Below are positions 24,466 to 34,072 of a DNA stretch of 64,000 nt, piece by piece (positions within the stretch are counted from its first letter, which is position 1; each line of letters opens with the position of its first letter). The stretch is taken from the NCBI RefSeq assembly GCF_008281175.1, contig NZ_CP036524.1, positions 1,178,001 to 1,242,000 on the forward strand, written 5' to 3'. The notes below the pieces were generated by a model, which was given only the letters and a program-made list of their open reading frames with translations, did not search any database and was not told the DNA's origin. Origin of the DNA: [Clostridium] hylemonae DSM 15053 (GTDB taxonomy: Bacteria; Bacillota; Clostridia; Lachnospirales; Lachnospiraceae). A program made the position numbers and the translations under genes.

Positions 24466-27309
24466 ATGCAGAACAAAGCTGATGAGAAACAGTATATCAA
24501 GATACGAGGTGCCAATGAGCACAACCTGAAAAATTTAGATCTGGACATCCCGAGGAATGAACTGGTCGTTCTGACCGGCCTGAGCGGTTCCGGGAAGTCT
24601 TCACTGGCGTTCGATACGATCTACGCGGAGGGGCAGAGAAGGTATATGGAATCGCTGTCGTCCTATGCGAGGCAGTTCCTCGGGCAGATGGAGAAGCCGG
24701 ATGTGGAGAGCATCGAAGGGCTCTCTCCGGCGATATCCATTGACCAGAAATCTACGAACCGTAACCCGAGATCTACGGTCGGCACGGTGACGGAGATATA
24801 TGATTATTTCCGGCTGCTCTATGCGCGCGTCGGAACGCCTCACTGCCCGCAGTGCGGCAAGGAGATCGTGAAGCAGACGGTGGATCAGATGGTGGACCAG
24901 ATCATGGACCTGCCGTCCGGGACAAAGATCCAGCTTCTGGCTCCGGTGGTGAGAGGAAGGAAAGGAAGACATGAAAAGCTGCTGGAGCGCGCCAAGCGCA
25001 GCGGTTATGTCCGTGTGCGCATCGACGGTAATCTGTACGAGCTGTCGGAGGATATCGCGCTGGACAAGAATATCAAGCATAATATAGAGATCATCGTCGA
25101 CCGTCTTGTTGTGAAGGAAGGGATCGAGAAACGTCTTACTGACTCTGTTGAGGGCGTGCTCGCGCTGGCGGAGGGGCTTCTCGTTGTGGATGTGATCGGC
25201 GGGGAGACGATGAATTTCAGTCAGAGCTTTTCCTGCCCGGACTGCGGCATCAGCATTGATGAGATCGAGCCGAGAAGCTTTTCCTTCAACAATCCGTTCG
25301 GCGCCTGCCCGGAATGTCTCGGGCTTGGCTATAAAATGGAATTTGACGAGGATCTGATGATCCCGGACAAAAATCTGAGTATCGCAGAAGGGGCGATCGC
25401 GGTCATGGGATGGCAGTCGTGTACGGATAAGGGAAGCTTTACCCGTTCCATTCTCGACGCGCTTGCAGATGCATACGGTTTTTCGCTGGAGACGCCGTTT
25501 AAGAAATATCCGAAAAAGATACATGACATCCTCATATACGGTACGGGCGGAAAAGAGGTCAAAGTACATTATAAAGGCCAGCGCGGCGAAGGTATATATG
25601 ATGTGGCGTTCGAGGGACTGATCAAGAATGTGGAACGCCGCTACAGGGAGACTGGTTCTGAGTCATCCAAGGCCGAGTATGAGACATTTATGCGGATCAC
25701 GCCCTGCCATGAGTGCGGCGGCCAGAGGCTTAAGCCGGGCGCTCTCGCTGTGACGATAGGCGGTAAGAACATTGCAGAGGTCACGGCCCTTTCAATAGGA
25801 AGACTTCAGAGATTTCTGGACAGGCTGAAGCTGAATAAGCAGCAGACACTCATCGGCGGCCAGATACTGAAAGAGATCAAGGCCAGGATCCAGTTTCTCA
25901 TGGATGTGGGTCTTGAGTATCTCACGCTGTCGAGAGCGACAGGCTCTCTGTCCGGCGGCGAGGCGCAGCGGATCCGTCTGGCGACCCAGATCGGCTCCGG
26001 ACTGGTAGGCGTGGCATATATACTTGATGAGCCGAGCATCGGACTTCACCAGCGGGATAACGACAAGCTGCTGAACACGCTGAAGCACCTGAGAGACCTG
26101 GGAAATTCTGTCATCGTGGTGGAGCACGACGAGGATACGATGCGCGAGGCGGATCATATCGTGGATATCGGGCCGGGCGCCGGTGAGCACGGCGGAGCCG
26201 TCGTTGCGCAGGGGACGGCGGAAGAGATCATGAAAAAGGAAGATTCCATAACAGGCGCGTATCTGAGCGGCAGGCTGGCGATCCCGGTTCCGGACGAAAG
26301 GGCAGAGCCCTCCGGATGGCTGAAGATCAAAGGAGCCAGAGAAAACAACCTGAAAAATATTGACGTAAAGATACCGCTCGGGGTCATGACATGTGTGACC
26401 GGCGTGTCCGGTTCCGGGAAGAGTTCTCTTATCAATGAGATCCTTTATAAGAGGCTGGCGAGAGATCTGAACCGCGCACGGACCATTCCGGGCCGGCACA
26501 AGGATATTGAGGGCATCGGCCAGCTGGACAAAGTGATCGATATCGACCAGTCGCCGATCGGCCGGACGCCCCGCTCCAACCCGGCCACGTACACAGGCGT
26601 ATTTGACCTGATACGGGATCTCTTTGCGGCCACGCCGGATGCAAAGGCCAAAGGGTACAAAAAAGGACGGTTCAGCTTTAATGTGAAGGGCGGGCGGTGT
26701 GAAGCGTGCAGCGGTGACGGCATCATCAAGATAGAGATGCACTTCCTGCCGGATGTCTATGTCCCGTGTGAAGTGTGCGGCGGCAAACGTTACAACAGAG
26801 AGACGCTGGACGTAAAATATAAGGGAAAGAGTATATACGATGTGCTGAATATGACGGTGGAGGAGGCGCTCGAGTTTTTTGAGAATGTGCCGAGCATACG
26901 CAGGAAGATGGAGACACTGTATGATGTCGGTCTGTCCTATATCCGTCTCGGCCAGCCGTCCACACAGCTGTCCGGCGGAGAGGCCCAGCGCATCAAGCTG
27001 GCGGCGGAGCTGAGCAAGCGAAGCACCGGGAAGACAGTATATATTCTTGACGAGCCGACTACGGGGCTACATTTTGCGGATGTGCATAAACTGACAGAGA
27101 TTCTGCGGCGTCTTGCGTCCGACGGCAATACGGTGATCGTGATCGAGCATAATCTGGATGTGATCAAGACAGCCGATTATATCATTGATATCGGGCCGGA
27201 AGGCGGAGACAAAGGGGGAACGGTCATTGCCGAGGGAACTCCTGAGGAGATTGCGGCAAATCCGGTCTCATACACAGGAAAATATATTGATGTCATGCTC
27301 CATAAATAG
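24466..27309 (+). CDS. uvrA: Excinuclease ABC subunit A
   Basis: A 947-residue damage-recognition ATPase. Two ABC modules are visible: Walker A GLSGSGKS then GVSGSGKS, with signatures [12 protein letters not shown] and [12 protein letters not shown] and Walker [10 protein letters not shown] and ILDEPTTGL. Zinc-binding CxxC sets are present (CPDC...CPEC and CEAC...CEVC). The frame opens at a GTG (24439) touching the palindrome hairpin, but the ATG at 24466 has AAAGGA seven bases upstream and gives the normal N terminus (then [12 protein letters not shown]). It forms an operon with uvrB. A uvrC gene is not in this window. Confidence 0.97.
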   Translation: MQNKADEKQYIKIRGANEHNLKNLDLDIPRNELVVLTGLSGSGKSSLAFDTIYAEGQRRYMESLSSYARQFLGQMEKPDVESIEGLSPAISIDQKSTNRNPRSTVGTVTEIYDYFRLLYARVGTPHCPQCGKEIVKQTVDQMVDQIMDLPSGTKIQLLAPVVRGRKGRHEKLLERAKRSGYVRVRIDGNLYELSEDIALDKNIKHNIEIIVDRLVVKEGIEKRLTDSVEGVLALAEGLLVVDVIGGETMNFSQSFSCPDCGISIDEIEPRSFSFNNPFGACPECLGLGYKMEFDEDLMIPDKNLSIAEGAIAVMGWQSCTDKGSFTRSILDALADAYGFSLETPFKKYPKKIHDILIYGTGGKEVKVHYKGQRGEGIYDVAFEGLIKNVERRYRETGSESSKAEYETFMRITPCHECGGQRLKPGALAVTIGGKNIAEVTALSIGRLQRFLDRLKLNKQQTLIGGQILKEIKARIQFLMDVGLEYLTLSRATGSLSGGEAQRIRLATQIGSGLVGVAYILDEPSIGLHQRDNDKLLNTLKHLRDLGNSVIVVEHDEDTMREADHIVDIGPGAGEHGGAVVAQGTAEEIMKKEDSITGAYLSGRLAIPVPDERAEPSGWLKIKGARENNLKNIDVKIPLGVMTCVTGVSGSGKSSLINEILYKRLARDLNRARTIPGRHKDIEGIGQLDKVIDIDQSPIGRTPRSNPATYTGVFDLIRDLFAATPDAKAKGYKKGRFSFNVKGGRCEACSGDGIIKIEMHFLPDVYVPCEVCGGKRYNRETLDVKYKGKSIYDVLNMTVEEALEFFENVPSIRRKMETLYDVGLSYIRLGQPSTQLSGGEAQRIKLAAELSKRSTGKTVYILDEPTTGLHFADVHKLTEILRRLASDGNTVIVIEHNLDVIKTADYIIDIGPEGGDKGGTVIAEGTPEEIAANPVSYTGKYIDVMLHK

Positions 27310-27312
27310 CAT

Positions 27313-27391
27313 GTTCCGCCGGCCGTCCGTGCCGGCGGAACAGAGGGAAAGGAACGGCCGCTCTGCGTCGGAAGCGGCCGTTCCTTTCCCT
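27313..27391 (+). terminator. Tandem hairpins after uvrA
   Basis: Hairpin 1 pairs GTTCCGCCGGC (27313-27323) with GCCGGCGGAAC (27331-27341). Hairpin 2 pairs a 19-base arm (27344-27362) perfectly with 27373-27391 around AGGGAAAGGAACGGCCGCT. The T-tract is weak (TGTATTTAAA). The uvrA-mreB gap is 315 bases and also carries the mreB promoter; the rest holds nothing I recognise. Confidence 0.65.
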
Positions 27392-27502
27392 GTATTTAAA
27401 AATAATGCATAAATATGTCTGGCTGGATGCATATTAATTAGAAAAACGCCTGCAGTTCCTGTTGTTGCATTTGGATTCACAAAGAATTAAGGAAAAAAGG
27501 GG

Positions 27503-27531
27503 TTTCCATTTTTTGAAAATTTGATTATAAT
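27503..27531 (+). promoter_or_regulatory. Predicted promoter for the mreB-recD2-comF operon
   Basis: TTTCCA (27503-27508), 17-base spacer, TATAAT (27526-27531), followed by an untranslated leader of about 85 bases. Confidence 0.55.
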
Positions 27532-27624
27532 GATACATGCACGTACCCAGGATTATCCAGATACGTGCTTTGGATGATAAACAAATGATAATCATATAGA
27601 TAGCATAATGAAAGGGGAAGAAGA

Positions 27625-28614
27625 ATGTCAGTAGATATTGGAATCGATTTAGGGACTGCCAGTATCCTTGTATATGTGAAGGGCAAGGGCGTGATACTGA
27701 AGGAGCCGTCTGTCGTTGCATTTGACAGGGACACGAACGCCATCAAGGCGATAGGAGAAGAGGCAAGGCTCATGCTCGGCAGGACGCCGGGCAATATCGT
27801 TGCGATCCGTCCTCTCAGGCAGGGCGTTATCTCCGACTATACAGTGACGGAGAAGATGATCAAGTACTTTGTTCAGAAAGCGATGGGAAAGCGTACATTT
27901 AAGAAACCGCGCATCAGCATCTGCGTGCCGAGCGGCGTGACGGAAGTGGAAAAGAAAGCGGTAGAAGAAGCGACATACGCTGCCGGAGCCAGAGAAGTGA
28001 ACCTTATAGAAGAACCGGTAGCCGCGGCCATCGGCGCGGGCATAGACATTTCCAAGCCGTGCGGGAATATGATAGTGGACATCGGCGGCGGAACGGCTGA
28101 CATTGCAGTGATCTCCCTCGGCGGGACCGTTGTCAATACCTCTATAAAGATAGCGGGAGATGATTTCGATGAAGCGATAGTGAGATATATGCGCAAAAAG
28201 CATAATCTGCTGATCGGGGAGCGCACGGCCGAGGATATAAAGATCAAGATCGGTACGACCTATCCCCTGATCGAGGAGGAAGCTATTGAAGTGAGGGGAA
28301 GAAATCTTGTCACAGGTCTTCCGAAGACCGTAACCGTCACTTCTTCCGAGACGGAGGAAGCGTTAAGAGAGACGACAGGACAGATTGTGGAAGCTGTCAT
28401 AGGTGTGCTGGAGAGAACGCCGCCTGAACTGTCTGCGGATATTCTGGACAGGGGCATCGTGCTGACCGGCGGCGGGGCAATGCTGCGCGGCCTGGAAGAA
28501 CTGATCGAGGAGAAGACCGGGATCAACACGATGACGGCAGAAGACCCGATGAAGGTCGTTGCGATCGGTACAGGTCAGTTTGTTGAATTTATGAGTGGGC
28601 GAAAAGATATTTAA
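27625..28614 (+). CDS. mreB: MreB/Mbl-type rod-shape actin
   Basis: A 329-residue bacterial actin that polymerises under the membrane and guides lateral wall synthesis. It has the phosphate-1 loop GIDLGTASILVYVKG, the connect region YAAGAREVNLIEEPVAAAIGAG, phosphate-2 VDIGGGTADIAVISLGG and the adenosine loop VLTGGGAMLRGLEEL. Length fits MreB/Mbl. It is not followed by mreC-mreD, so it may be an Mbl- or MreBH-like paralogue rather than the main MreB. AAAGGGGAAG precedes the ATG. The stop codon overlaps the start of recD2 by one base. Confidence 0.9.
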   Translation: MSVDIGIDLGTASILVYVKGKGVILKEPSVVAFDRDTNAIKAIGEEARLMLGRTPGNIVAIRPLRQGVISDYTVTEKMIKYFVQKAMGKRTFKKPRISICVPSGVTEVEKKAVEEATYAAGAREVNLIEEPVAAAIGAGIDISKPCGNMIVDIGGGTADIAVISLGGTVVNTSIKIAGDDFDEAIVRYMRKKHNLLIGERTAEDIKIKIGTTYPLIEEEAIEVRGRNLVTGLPKTVTVTSSETEEALRETTGQIVEAVIGVLERTPPELSADILDRGIVLTGGGAMLRGLEELIEEKTGINTMTAEDPMKVVAIGTGQFVEFMSGRKDI

Positions 28615-30824
28615 TGGAAACGATAAAAGGATATGTAGAACACATCGTATACCGGAACGAAGAGAACGGCTATACGGTATTTAACCTGAACAATGAGGAC
28701 GGAGAACTGACCTGCGTAGGCAACTTCCTGTTTATCGAGGAGGGAGAACTACTGAACTTAAGCGGTGGTTATACGACGCATAAGCTGTACGGAACGCAGT
28801 TTTCCGTGGAGTCTTCGGAGGCGTGTGAGCCGGAAGACCTTGTATCCATAGAACGCTATCTCGGATCAGGCGCCGTAAAGGGGCTGGGGACCGCGCTTGC
28901 CGGGCGTATCGTAAAACGCTTCAGGGAGGATACGTTCCGCATCATAGAAGAAGAGCCGGAGCGCCTTGCGGAGATCAAAGGGATCAGCGAGCGCAAAGCG
29001 AGGGAGATCGCGCTTCAGGTGGAAGAAAAGAAGGACATGCGCCAGGCCATGATCTTCCTCCAGAAGTACGGTATATCAACGTCGCTTGCCGCAAAGATAT
29101 ACCAGCATTACGGGCAGAGCGTTTACCGGGTCATAGAGGAAAACCCGTATCAGATCGCGGACCACGTATCCGGTGTGGGATTTAAGACCGCTGATGAGAT
29201 CGCGGCGAAGGTTGGGATTCATACAGATTCTGACTACCGCGTACGCAGCGGTATTTTCTATACCCTTCTTCAGAGTATCAGCGAGGGACATATCTATCTG
29301 CTGCAGGAGACGCTCCTGTACCGCGCAGGACAGCTGCTCGGCGTGGAGATACGGCACATAGAGAAGTACCTCATGGACCTGGCCATGGAGAAAAAAACGG
29401 TCATGAAGGAGGCAGAGGACGGCGTGCGTGTATACGCGGCCCATTATTATTATATGGAGCTGAACGTTGCAAAAATGCTTCATGACCTGAACATAACGTA
29501 TGACGTATCAGAAAGCACTCTGAGACGCCGGCTTAAGGCGATTGAAGAGAATACGGGGCTGGAGCTTGACGAGATGCAGCGAAGCGCGGTCATGGAGGCT
29601 GCGGGTCACGGTATCACTGTATTGACAGGCGGACCGGGAACCGGTAAGACGACAACGATCAATGCCATGATACGTTTCTTTGAGAGTGAAGGGATGGATA
29701 TTTTTCTGGCGGCGCCTACCGGCAGAGCAGCAAAACGGATGACAGAGGCGACTGGATATGAGGCGCAGACCGTCCACCGTCTTCTGGAAGTAAACGGCAA
29801 TCCCGAGGAGGAGGGGAGAAGCGGTTTTCTGCGCAATGCAGAAAATCCGCTGGAGGCAGATGTGGTCATTATCGATGAGATGTCCATGGTCGACCTGCCG
29901 CTTATGGCCGCTCTGCTGGACGCGATTTGTCCCGGCACACGGCTTGTGCTTGTGGGCGACAGAAACCAGCTGCCCTCCGTCGGCCCGGGAAGTATACTGA
30001 AGGACATTATAGACGCACACTGCTTTTCCGTCGTAATGCTCACAAAAATCTTCCGTCAGGCCGGAGAAAGCGATATCGTGGTCAATGCCCATAAGATCAA
30101 CAGAGGAGAAGAGGTTGTGCTGGACAATAAAAGCCGCGATTTCTTTTTCCTGAAACGGCAGGACGCCAATGTGATCATCAGTGTGCTCATAACATTGATA
30201 CAGAAGAAGCTGCCCAAATATGTACATGCCGAGCCTTATGATATTCAAGTGCTGACGCCGATGCGCAAAGGCCTGCTCGGAGTTGAGCGCCTGAACCGTA
30301 TACTGCAGGAATACTTAAATCCCCCCTCTGAATCCAGAAAAGAGAAAGAATATGGGGGGCGGCTTTTTCGCACCGGGGACAAGGTCATGCAGATCAAGAA
30401 TAATTACCAGCTGGAATGGGAAGTGTCCACGAAGTACGGAATGACCATTGACAAAGGGCTGGGGATATTCAACGGCGATATGGGCATCATAAAGGACATC
30501 AATACATATGAGGAGACCATTTCGGTGGAGTATGATGAACACCGGGTGGTAAAATATCCGTACAGCTTATTAGACGAGCTGGAACTTGCATATGCTATTA
30601 CCATACACAAGTCTCAGGGGAGCGAGTACCCGGCGGTAGTGATACCGCTTCTCAAGGGCCCGAGGCAGCTGTATCACAGAAATCTTCTGTATACTGCGGT
30701 GACAAGAGCGAGACAATGTGTAACACTTGTGGGGAGCGACACGGTATTCCAGGATATGATACAGAACACGAATGAACAGAACAGGAATACGTCTCTTGCG
30801 GAACGAATCCGGGAATTAAAATGA
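28614..30824 (+). CDS. recD2: RecD2-like ATP-dependent DNA helicase
   Basis: A 736-residue SF1B 5'-3' helicase of the RecD2/TraA subfamily (RecD-like but without RecBC). The N-terminal OB-like and helix-hairpin-helix region (EDLVSIERYLGSGAVKGLG, GISERKAREIA) precedes the motor: Walker A GGPGTGKTTTINAM, motif II IIDEMSMVDL, GDRNQLPSVGPG, and C-terminal motifs AITIHKSQGSEYPAV and YTAVTRARQCVTLVG. It is translationally coupled to mreB (one-base overlap) and to comF (four-base overlap). The role is in DNA repair or recombination. Confidence 0.95.
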   Translation: METIKGYVEHIVYRNEENGYTVFNLNNEDGELTCVGNFLFIEEGELLNLSGGYTTHKLYGTQFSVESSEACEPEDLVSIERYLGSGAVKGLGTALAGRIVKRFREDTFRIIEEEPERLAEIKGISERKAREIALQVEEKKDMRQAMIFLQKYGISTSLAAKIYQHYGQSVYRVIEENPYQIADHVSGVGFKTADEIAAKVGIHTDSDYRVRSGIFYTLLQSISEGHIYLLQETLLYRAGQLLGVEIRHIEKYLMDLAMEKKTVMKEAEDGVRVYAAHYYYMELNVAKMLHDLNITYDVSESTLRRRLKAIEENTGLELDEMQRSAVMEAAGHGITVLTGGPGTGKTTTINAMIRFFESEGMDIFLAAPTGRAAKRMTEATGYEAQTVHRLLEVNGNPEEEGRSGFLRNAENPLEADVVIIDEMSMVDLPLMAALLDAICPGTRLVLVGDRNQLPSVGPGSILKDIIDAHCFSVVMLTKIFRQAGESDIVVNAHKINRGEEVVLDNKSRDFFFLKRQDANVIISVLITLIQKKLPKYVHAEPYDIQVLTPMRKGLLGVERLNRILQEYLNPPSESRKEKEYGGRLFRTGDKVMQIKNNYQLEWEVSTKYGMTIDKGLGIFNGDMGIIKDINTYEETISVEYDEHRVVKYPYSLLDELELAYAITIHKSQGSEYPAVVIPLLKGPRQLYHRNLLYTAVTRARQCVTLVGSDTVFQDMIQNTNEQNRNTSLAERIRELK

Positions 30825-31528
30825 AAGATACAAATGTCCTGAAGCTTTTCTGGCCGGAAACATGCCCCTTCTGCGGAAAGGTGCATAGAGAAGGCGCCTG
30901 CCCTGCCTGCTTACCGGCTGTAAAGCGGTTGGAACTGAAAGGACCAAGATGTATGCAGTGCGGCAAGCCTGTCAGGCGGACGGAGGACGAATACTGCCGC
31001 GACTGCGCGCATACATATCATCACTATGACAGGGGGAGCAGCATATGGCTTCACAAACCTCCTGTCAGCACATCTATCTATCGGTTTAAATACCAGAATC
31101 AGAGAAATTATGGAAGCTACTATGCCGAAAAAATGGCGGAGCAGTGCGGCGCGTTTATAAGAGCATGTGATCCGTATCTCATCGTACCTATCCCATTACA
31201 CCCCAGAAAAAGGCGCAGCAGAGGGTATAACCAGGCGGAGATCCTGGCCGCCTGCCTCGGAAAACTTACCGATATACGTGTGGACGGCAGAGGACTTGCG
31301 AGGATACGCAGTTCCAGTCCCCAGAAGCTGCTTGGAAGCAGTGAGAGAAGGCGGAACGTGCGGGGGGCTTTTGCAGTCACGGAGCATTTCAGGCCCGTGC
31401 CCTCTGTCCTGCTCATAGACGATATCTACACGACCGGAAATACTGTCGATGCGGCCGCTGAAATACTGAAAAAAGCCGGCGTTGAAAATGTCTGTTTTTT
31501 GACTATAAGTATTGGACAAGGATACTGA
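30821..31528 (+). CDS. ComF family phosphoribosyltransferase-like protein
   Basis: 235 residues with the N-terminal cysteine cluster of the ComF family (Cys15, 18, 27 and 30, then CMQCGKPV and CRDC) and a type I phosphoribosyltransferase domain with the PRPP loop VLLIDDIYTTGNTVDAA. ComF proteins take part in DNA uptake and replication-fork repair, working with ComFA/PriA-like helicases; no comFA is adjacent. The ATG overlaps the end of recD2 (ATGA). A free-standing comF in a recombination operon is common in clostridia and does not by itself show competence. Confidence 0.92.
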   Translation: MKDTNVLKLFWPETCPFCGKVHREGACPACLPAVKRLELKGPRCMQCGKPVRRTEDEYCRDCAHTYHHYDRGSSIWLHKPPVSTSIYRFKYQNQRNYGSYYAEKMAEQCGAFIRACDPYLIVPIPLHPRKRRSRGYNQAEILAACLGKLTDIRVDGRGLARIRSSSPQKLLGSSERRRNVRGAFAVTEHFRPVPSVLLIDDIYTTGNTVDAAAEILKKAGVENVCFLTISIGQGY

Positions 31529-31541
31529 TATTTGTTATACT
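31513..31541 (+). promoter_or_regulatory. Predicted promoter for the cdaA-ybbR region
   Basis: TGGACA (31513-31518), 17-base spacer, TATACT (31536-31541). The -35 lies inside the last codons of comF. The predicted transcript start, near 31548, falls past the ATG at 31546 and supports the downstream start at 31585. Confidence 0.6.
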
Positions 31542-31584
31542 AAAAATGATGTTTAATTATATGAACAGGAATTTGAGGTGGATT

Positions 31585-31980
31585 ATGTTAGATGAGCGGA
31601 GAGTGAAACTGATGACCCAGCTTGCCTTTTATGAGCAGACGCAGGGAAAGCAGGATTTCAAGATAAGTGAATATTATAGAAAAGACTATGCAGGAATGCA
31701 TACGATCTGTTCCATCCTCTGGGTGACGGTCGGTTATGTATGCGCGCTTGCACTCATTTTTCTGGCCGGTATGGAAAGCCTGATGGCAAAGATGTCGAAC
31801 GGACTGATCATAACATTAGGCCTGGCTGTTGTCATCGGTTATTTCGTGCTCGTCATCGCGTATGCGGTCATAACGAGCCATGTTTATAATCTGAGACATA
31901 AGAAAGCAAGACAGCGCGTGAAGAAGTATAATCATAACCTGACGAGACTGCTTAAGATGTATGAAAAGGAGAATAAGTAA
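31585..31980 (+). CDS. Small two-helix membrane protein, unknown function
   Basis: 131 residues with two strong hydrophobic segments (about 40-60 and 72-95) and charged ends, so an inner membrane hairpin is likely. The start at 31585 has GAGGTG upstream and lies after the predicted promoter; earlier in-frame ATGs (31546, 31549, 31561) lack ribosome sites. I do not recognise a family. The last codons overlap the ribosome site of the next gene, with which it forms a pair directly upstream of cdaA. Confidence 0.75.
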   Translation: MLDERRVKLMTQLAFYEQTQGKQDFKISEYYRKDYAGMHTICSILWVTVGYVCALALIFLAGMESLMAKMSNGLIITLGLAVVIGYFVLVIAYAVITSHVYNLRHKKARQRVKKYNHNLTRLLKMYEKENK

Positions 31981-33141
31981 ATGGAAAGTTTGTTCGTACT
32001 CCGGGGACGGCTGCAGGAACTGTATGCCAGGAATTCTAAGGTGATAGACAAGGCAATCCAGTTTGTGCTTGCGCTTGTAACATTTTATCTGATCAATCAT
32101 AACATAGGGTTTATGAAACTGGCCGCATCACCGGCTGCAACAGTTGCACTGGCAGTTATCTGCACCTTCCTTCCCATGATCATGATCGTGATCGCGGCGG
32201 CAGCGCTTATTCTGATCCATACATTTTCCGTCTCCCTTGCAACGCTTGCGGTGACGGCGATCGTATTTCTTGTGATGTTTATCTTCTATTTCCGGCTGAC
32301 GCCGAAAATGACACTGATCGTACTGCTCACACCGATCGCGTTTGCCTTTAAGATACCGTATGTGATACCGGTCGCATTCGGCCTCGTAAGCGCGCCGGTG
32401 GCCCTCGTGGCAGTCTCCTGCGGCACGATCGTCTATTATATGCTGAAATATGTTAAAAGTACGGCGGCTGTTCTGGAGAGCAGCGGGGCAAAAGGACTTA
32501 TGACGCAGATCAGCGCGTATGCCAAGCAGGTATTTCAGAGTAAAGAAATGTGGGTGATCATTGCAGCGTTTATCATCTGTTTCTTTGTCGTATATACGCT
32601 GCGCAGACAGTCCATGGACCATGCATGGAAGATCGCAGTCGTGGCAGGAGCGGTTGTGGACGTTGTCATAATCGCGGCCGGGGATATCGCACTCGGGGTA
32701 CATACTTCCTATGGAAGTCTGATAGCAGGAAGTATAGCGGCAGCCGCGGCGGGGCTGATACTGGAATTTTTCTTTTTCTCTGTGGATTATGCCAGAAGCG
32801 AGAGCCTGCAGTATGAGGATGACGAGTATTACTATTATGTAAAAGCGATACCGAAGATATCGGTGGCTACTCCTGAAAAGACCGTTAAGCGTATCAATGA
32901 ACGGCAGGAGACAGAGATCATAGATACGGAAGAAGTGAGAAGAAAGGCCAGACGTTCCGGCGGAGCAGCGGCGAAAAGACCGCCTGTGGAAAGAGAGGCC
33001 GACCGGAAAGCGCCGGCAGAGAGAAAGAAGAAGCCGGCGCCGAAAAAAGGCCCTTCCGCGAAGAGCCGCGTGATCGGCAATACGGAACAGATTCTGCTGA
33101 CGCAGAGCCTGAAACAGGATCTGGACCTGGATAAGAAATAA
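31981..33141 (+). CDS. Multi-pass membrane protein with basic cytoplasmic tail, unknown function
   Basis: 386 residues. About seven hydrophobic segments lie between residues 18 and 270, followed by a hydrophilic tail of about 110 residues rich in Lys/Arg/Pro/Ala (near 320-360). The ATG follows the previous stop with no gap, behind AAAAGGAG. There are no motifs of transporters or enzymes that I recognise. It lies 40 bases before cdaA; conserved proteins of this size precede cdaA-ybbR in related clostridia, so a link to envelope or osmotic control is possible but unproven. Confidence 0.8.
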   Translation: MESLFVLRGRLQELYARNSKVIDKAIQFVLALVTFYLINHNIGFMKLAASPAATVALAVICTFLPMIMIVIAAAALILIHTFSVSLATLAVTAIVFLVMFIFYFRLTPKMTLIVLLTPIAFAFKIPYVIPVAFGLVSAPVALVAVSCGTIVYYMLKYVKSTAAVLESSGAKGLMTQISAYAKQVFQSKEMWVIIAAFIICFFVVYTLRRQSMDHAWKIAVVAGAVVDVVIIAAGDIALGVHTSYGSLIAGSIAAAAAGLILEFFFFSVDYARSESLQYEDDEYYYYVKAIPKISVATPEKTVKRINERQETEIIDTEEVRRKARRSGGAAAKRPPVEREADRKAPAERKKKPAPKKGPSAKSRVIGNTEQILLTQSLKQDLDLDKK

Positions 33142-33181
33142 ATGCGGGGGAAGTATGAATGATTAAGAAGGAGGTGACAGG

Positions 33182-34072
33182 ATGGAACAGCAGATCACAC
33201 AGTTGATGGAACGTTATCTGAGTATCGTAGACGTTTATTTCCCCGAGGTGCATCTTACGGATGTCATCGAGGTGATAATTCTGACGTTTCTGATCTATCA
33301 GATCATGATCTGGATCAAAAATACGAAAGCATGGATGCTGCTGAAAGGCATCATTGTGCTTGCTGTCTTTATTCTTGTCGCTGCTATTTTAAAAATGCAC
33401 ACGATTTTGTTTGTGGCCAGAAATTCGGTCACGGTAATGGCGACGGCGGCGATCGTCGTGTTCCAGCCGGAGCTGCGCCGCGCGCTTGAGAAGCTGGGGG
33501 AGCGTAAGTTTCTTACGTCTGTCGTCCCTTTTGAGACGAACCGGGAGCGTGTGAGATTCAGTGAAGAGACGATGGACAGTATGATCGACGCTGCCTACAG
33601 TATGGGCGCTGTTAAGACGGGCGCGCTGATCGTGGTAGAACAGGCGATCCGCCTGACGGAATATGAAAGTACCGGCATCCGTCTGGACTGTATGGTTTCC
33701 AGGCAGGTGCTGATCAATATATTTGAACATAATACGCCGCTGCATGACGGGGCGATCATCATAAGAGGAGACAGGATCGTCTCAGCGACCTGCTATCTTC
33801 CTCTGTCCGACAATATGGGACTGAGCAAGGATCTGGGGACAAGGCACCGCGCGGCGGTGGGGATGAGCGAAGTCAGCGACGCTCTCGTGATAGCGGTCTC
33901 CGAAGAGACGGGGGCAGTCTCCGTGGCATCGGGGGGACAGCTGTACCGCAACATCAGCCGTGAGGAGCTCAGGGAGAAGCTCACCTCGATCCAGAATAAA
34001 AAGACAGATACGAACAAATTAATAGCAATGTGGAAAGGAAGGCACCATCATGAAGAGAAGACTGATGAATAA
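33182..34072 (+). CDS. cdaA: Membrane diadenylate cyclase (c-di-AMP synthase)
   Basis: 296 residues; converts two ATP to c-di-AMP, the second messenger for potassium, osmotic and wall homeostasis. Three N-terminal membrane helices (about 25-45, 50-70 and 75-90) precede the DisA_N domain with the catalytic Asp-Gly-Ala (189-191 in HDGAIIIRGDRI) and Arg-His-Arg (221-223). GAAGGAGGTG precedes the ATG. It overlaps the downstream YbbR-domain gene by 23 bases, the standard cdaA-cdaR arrangement; glmM is not adjacent in this window. Confidence 0.96.
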   Translation: MEQQITQLMERYLSIVDVYFPEVHLTDVIEVIILTFLIYQIMIWIKNTKAWMLLKGIIVLAVFILVAAILKMHTILFVARNSVTVMATAAIVVFQPELRRALEKLGERKFLTSVVPFETNRERVRFSEETMDSMIDAAYSMGAVKTGALIVVEQAIRLTEYESTGIRLDCMVSRQVLINIFEHNTPLHDGAIIIRGDRIVSATCYLPLSDNMGLSKDLGTRHRAAVGMSEVSDALVIAVSEETGAVSVASGGQLYRNISREELREKLTSIQNKKTDTNKLIAMWKGRHHHEEKTDE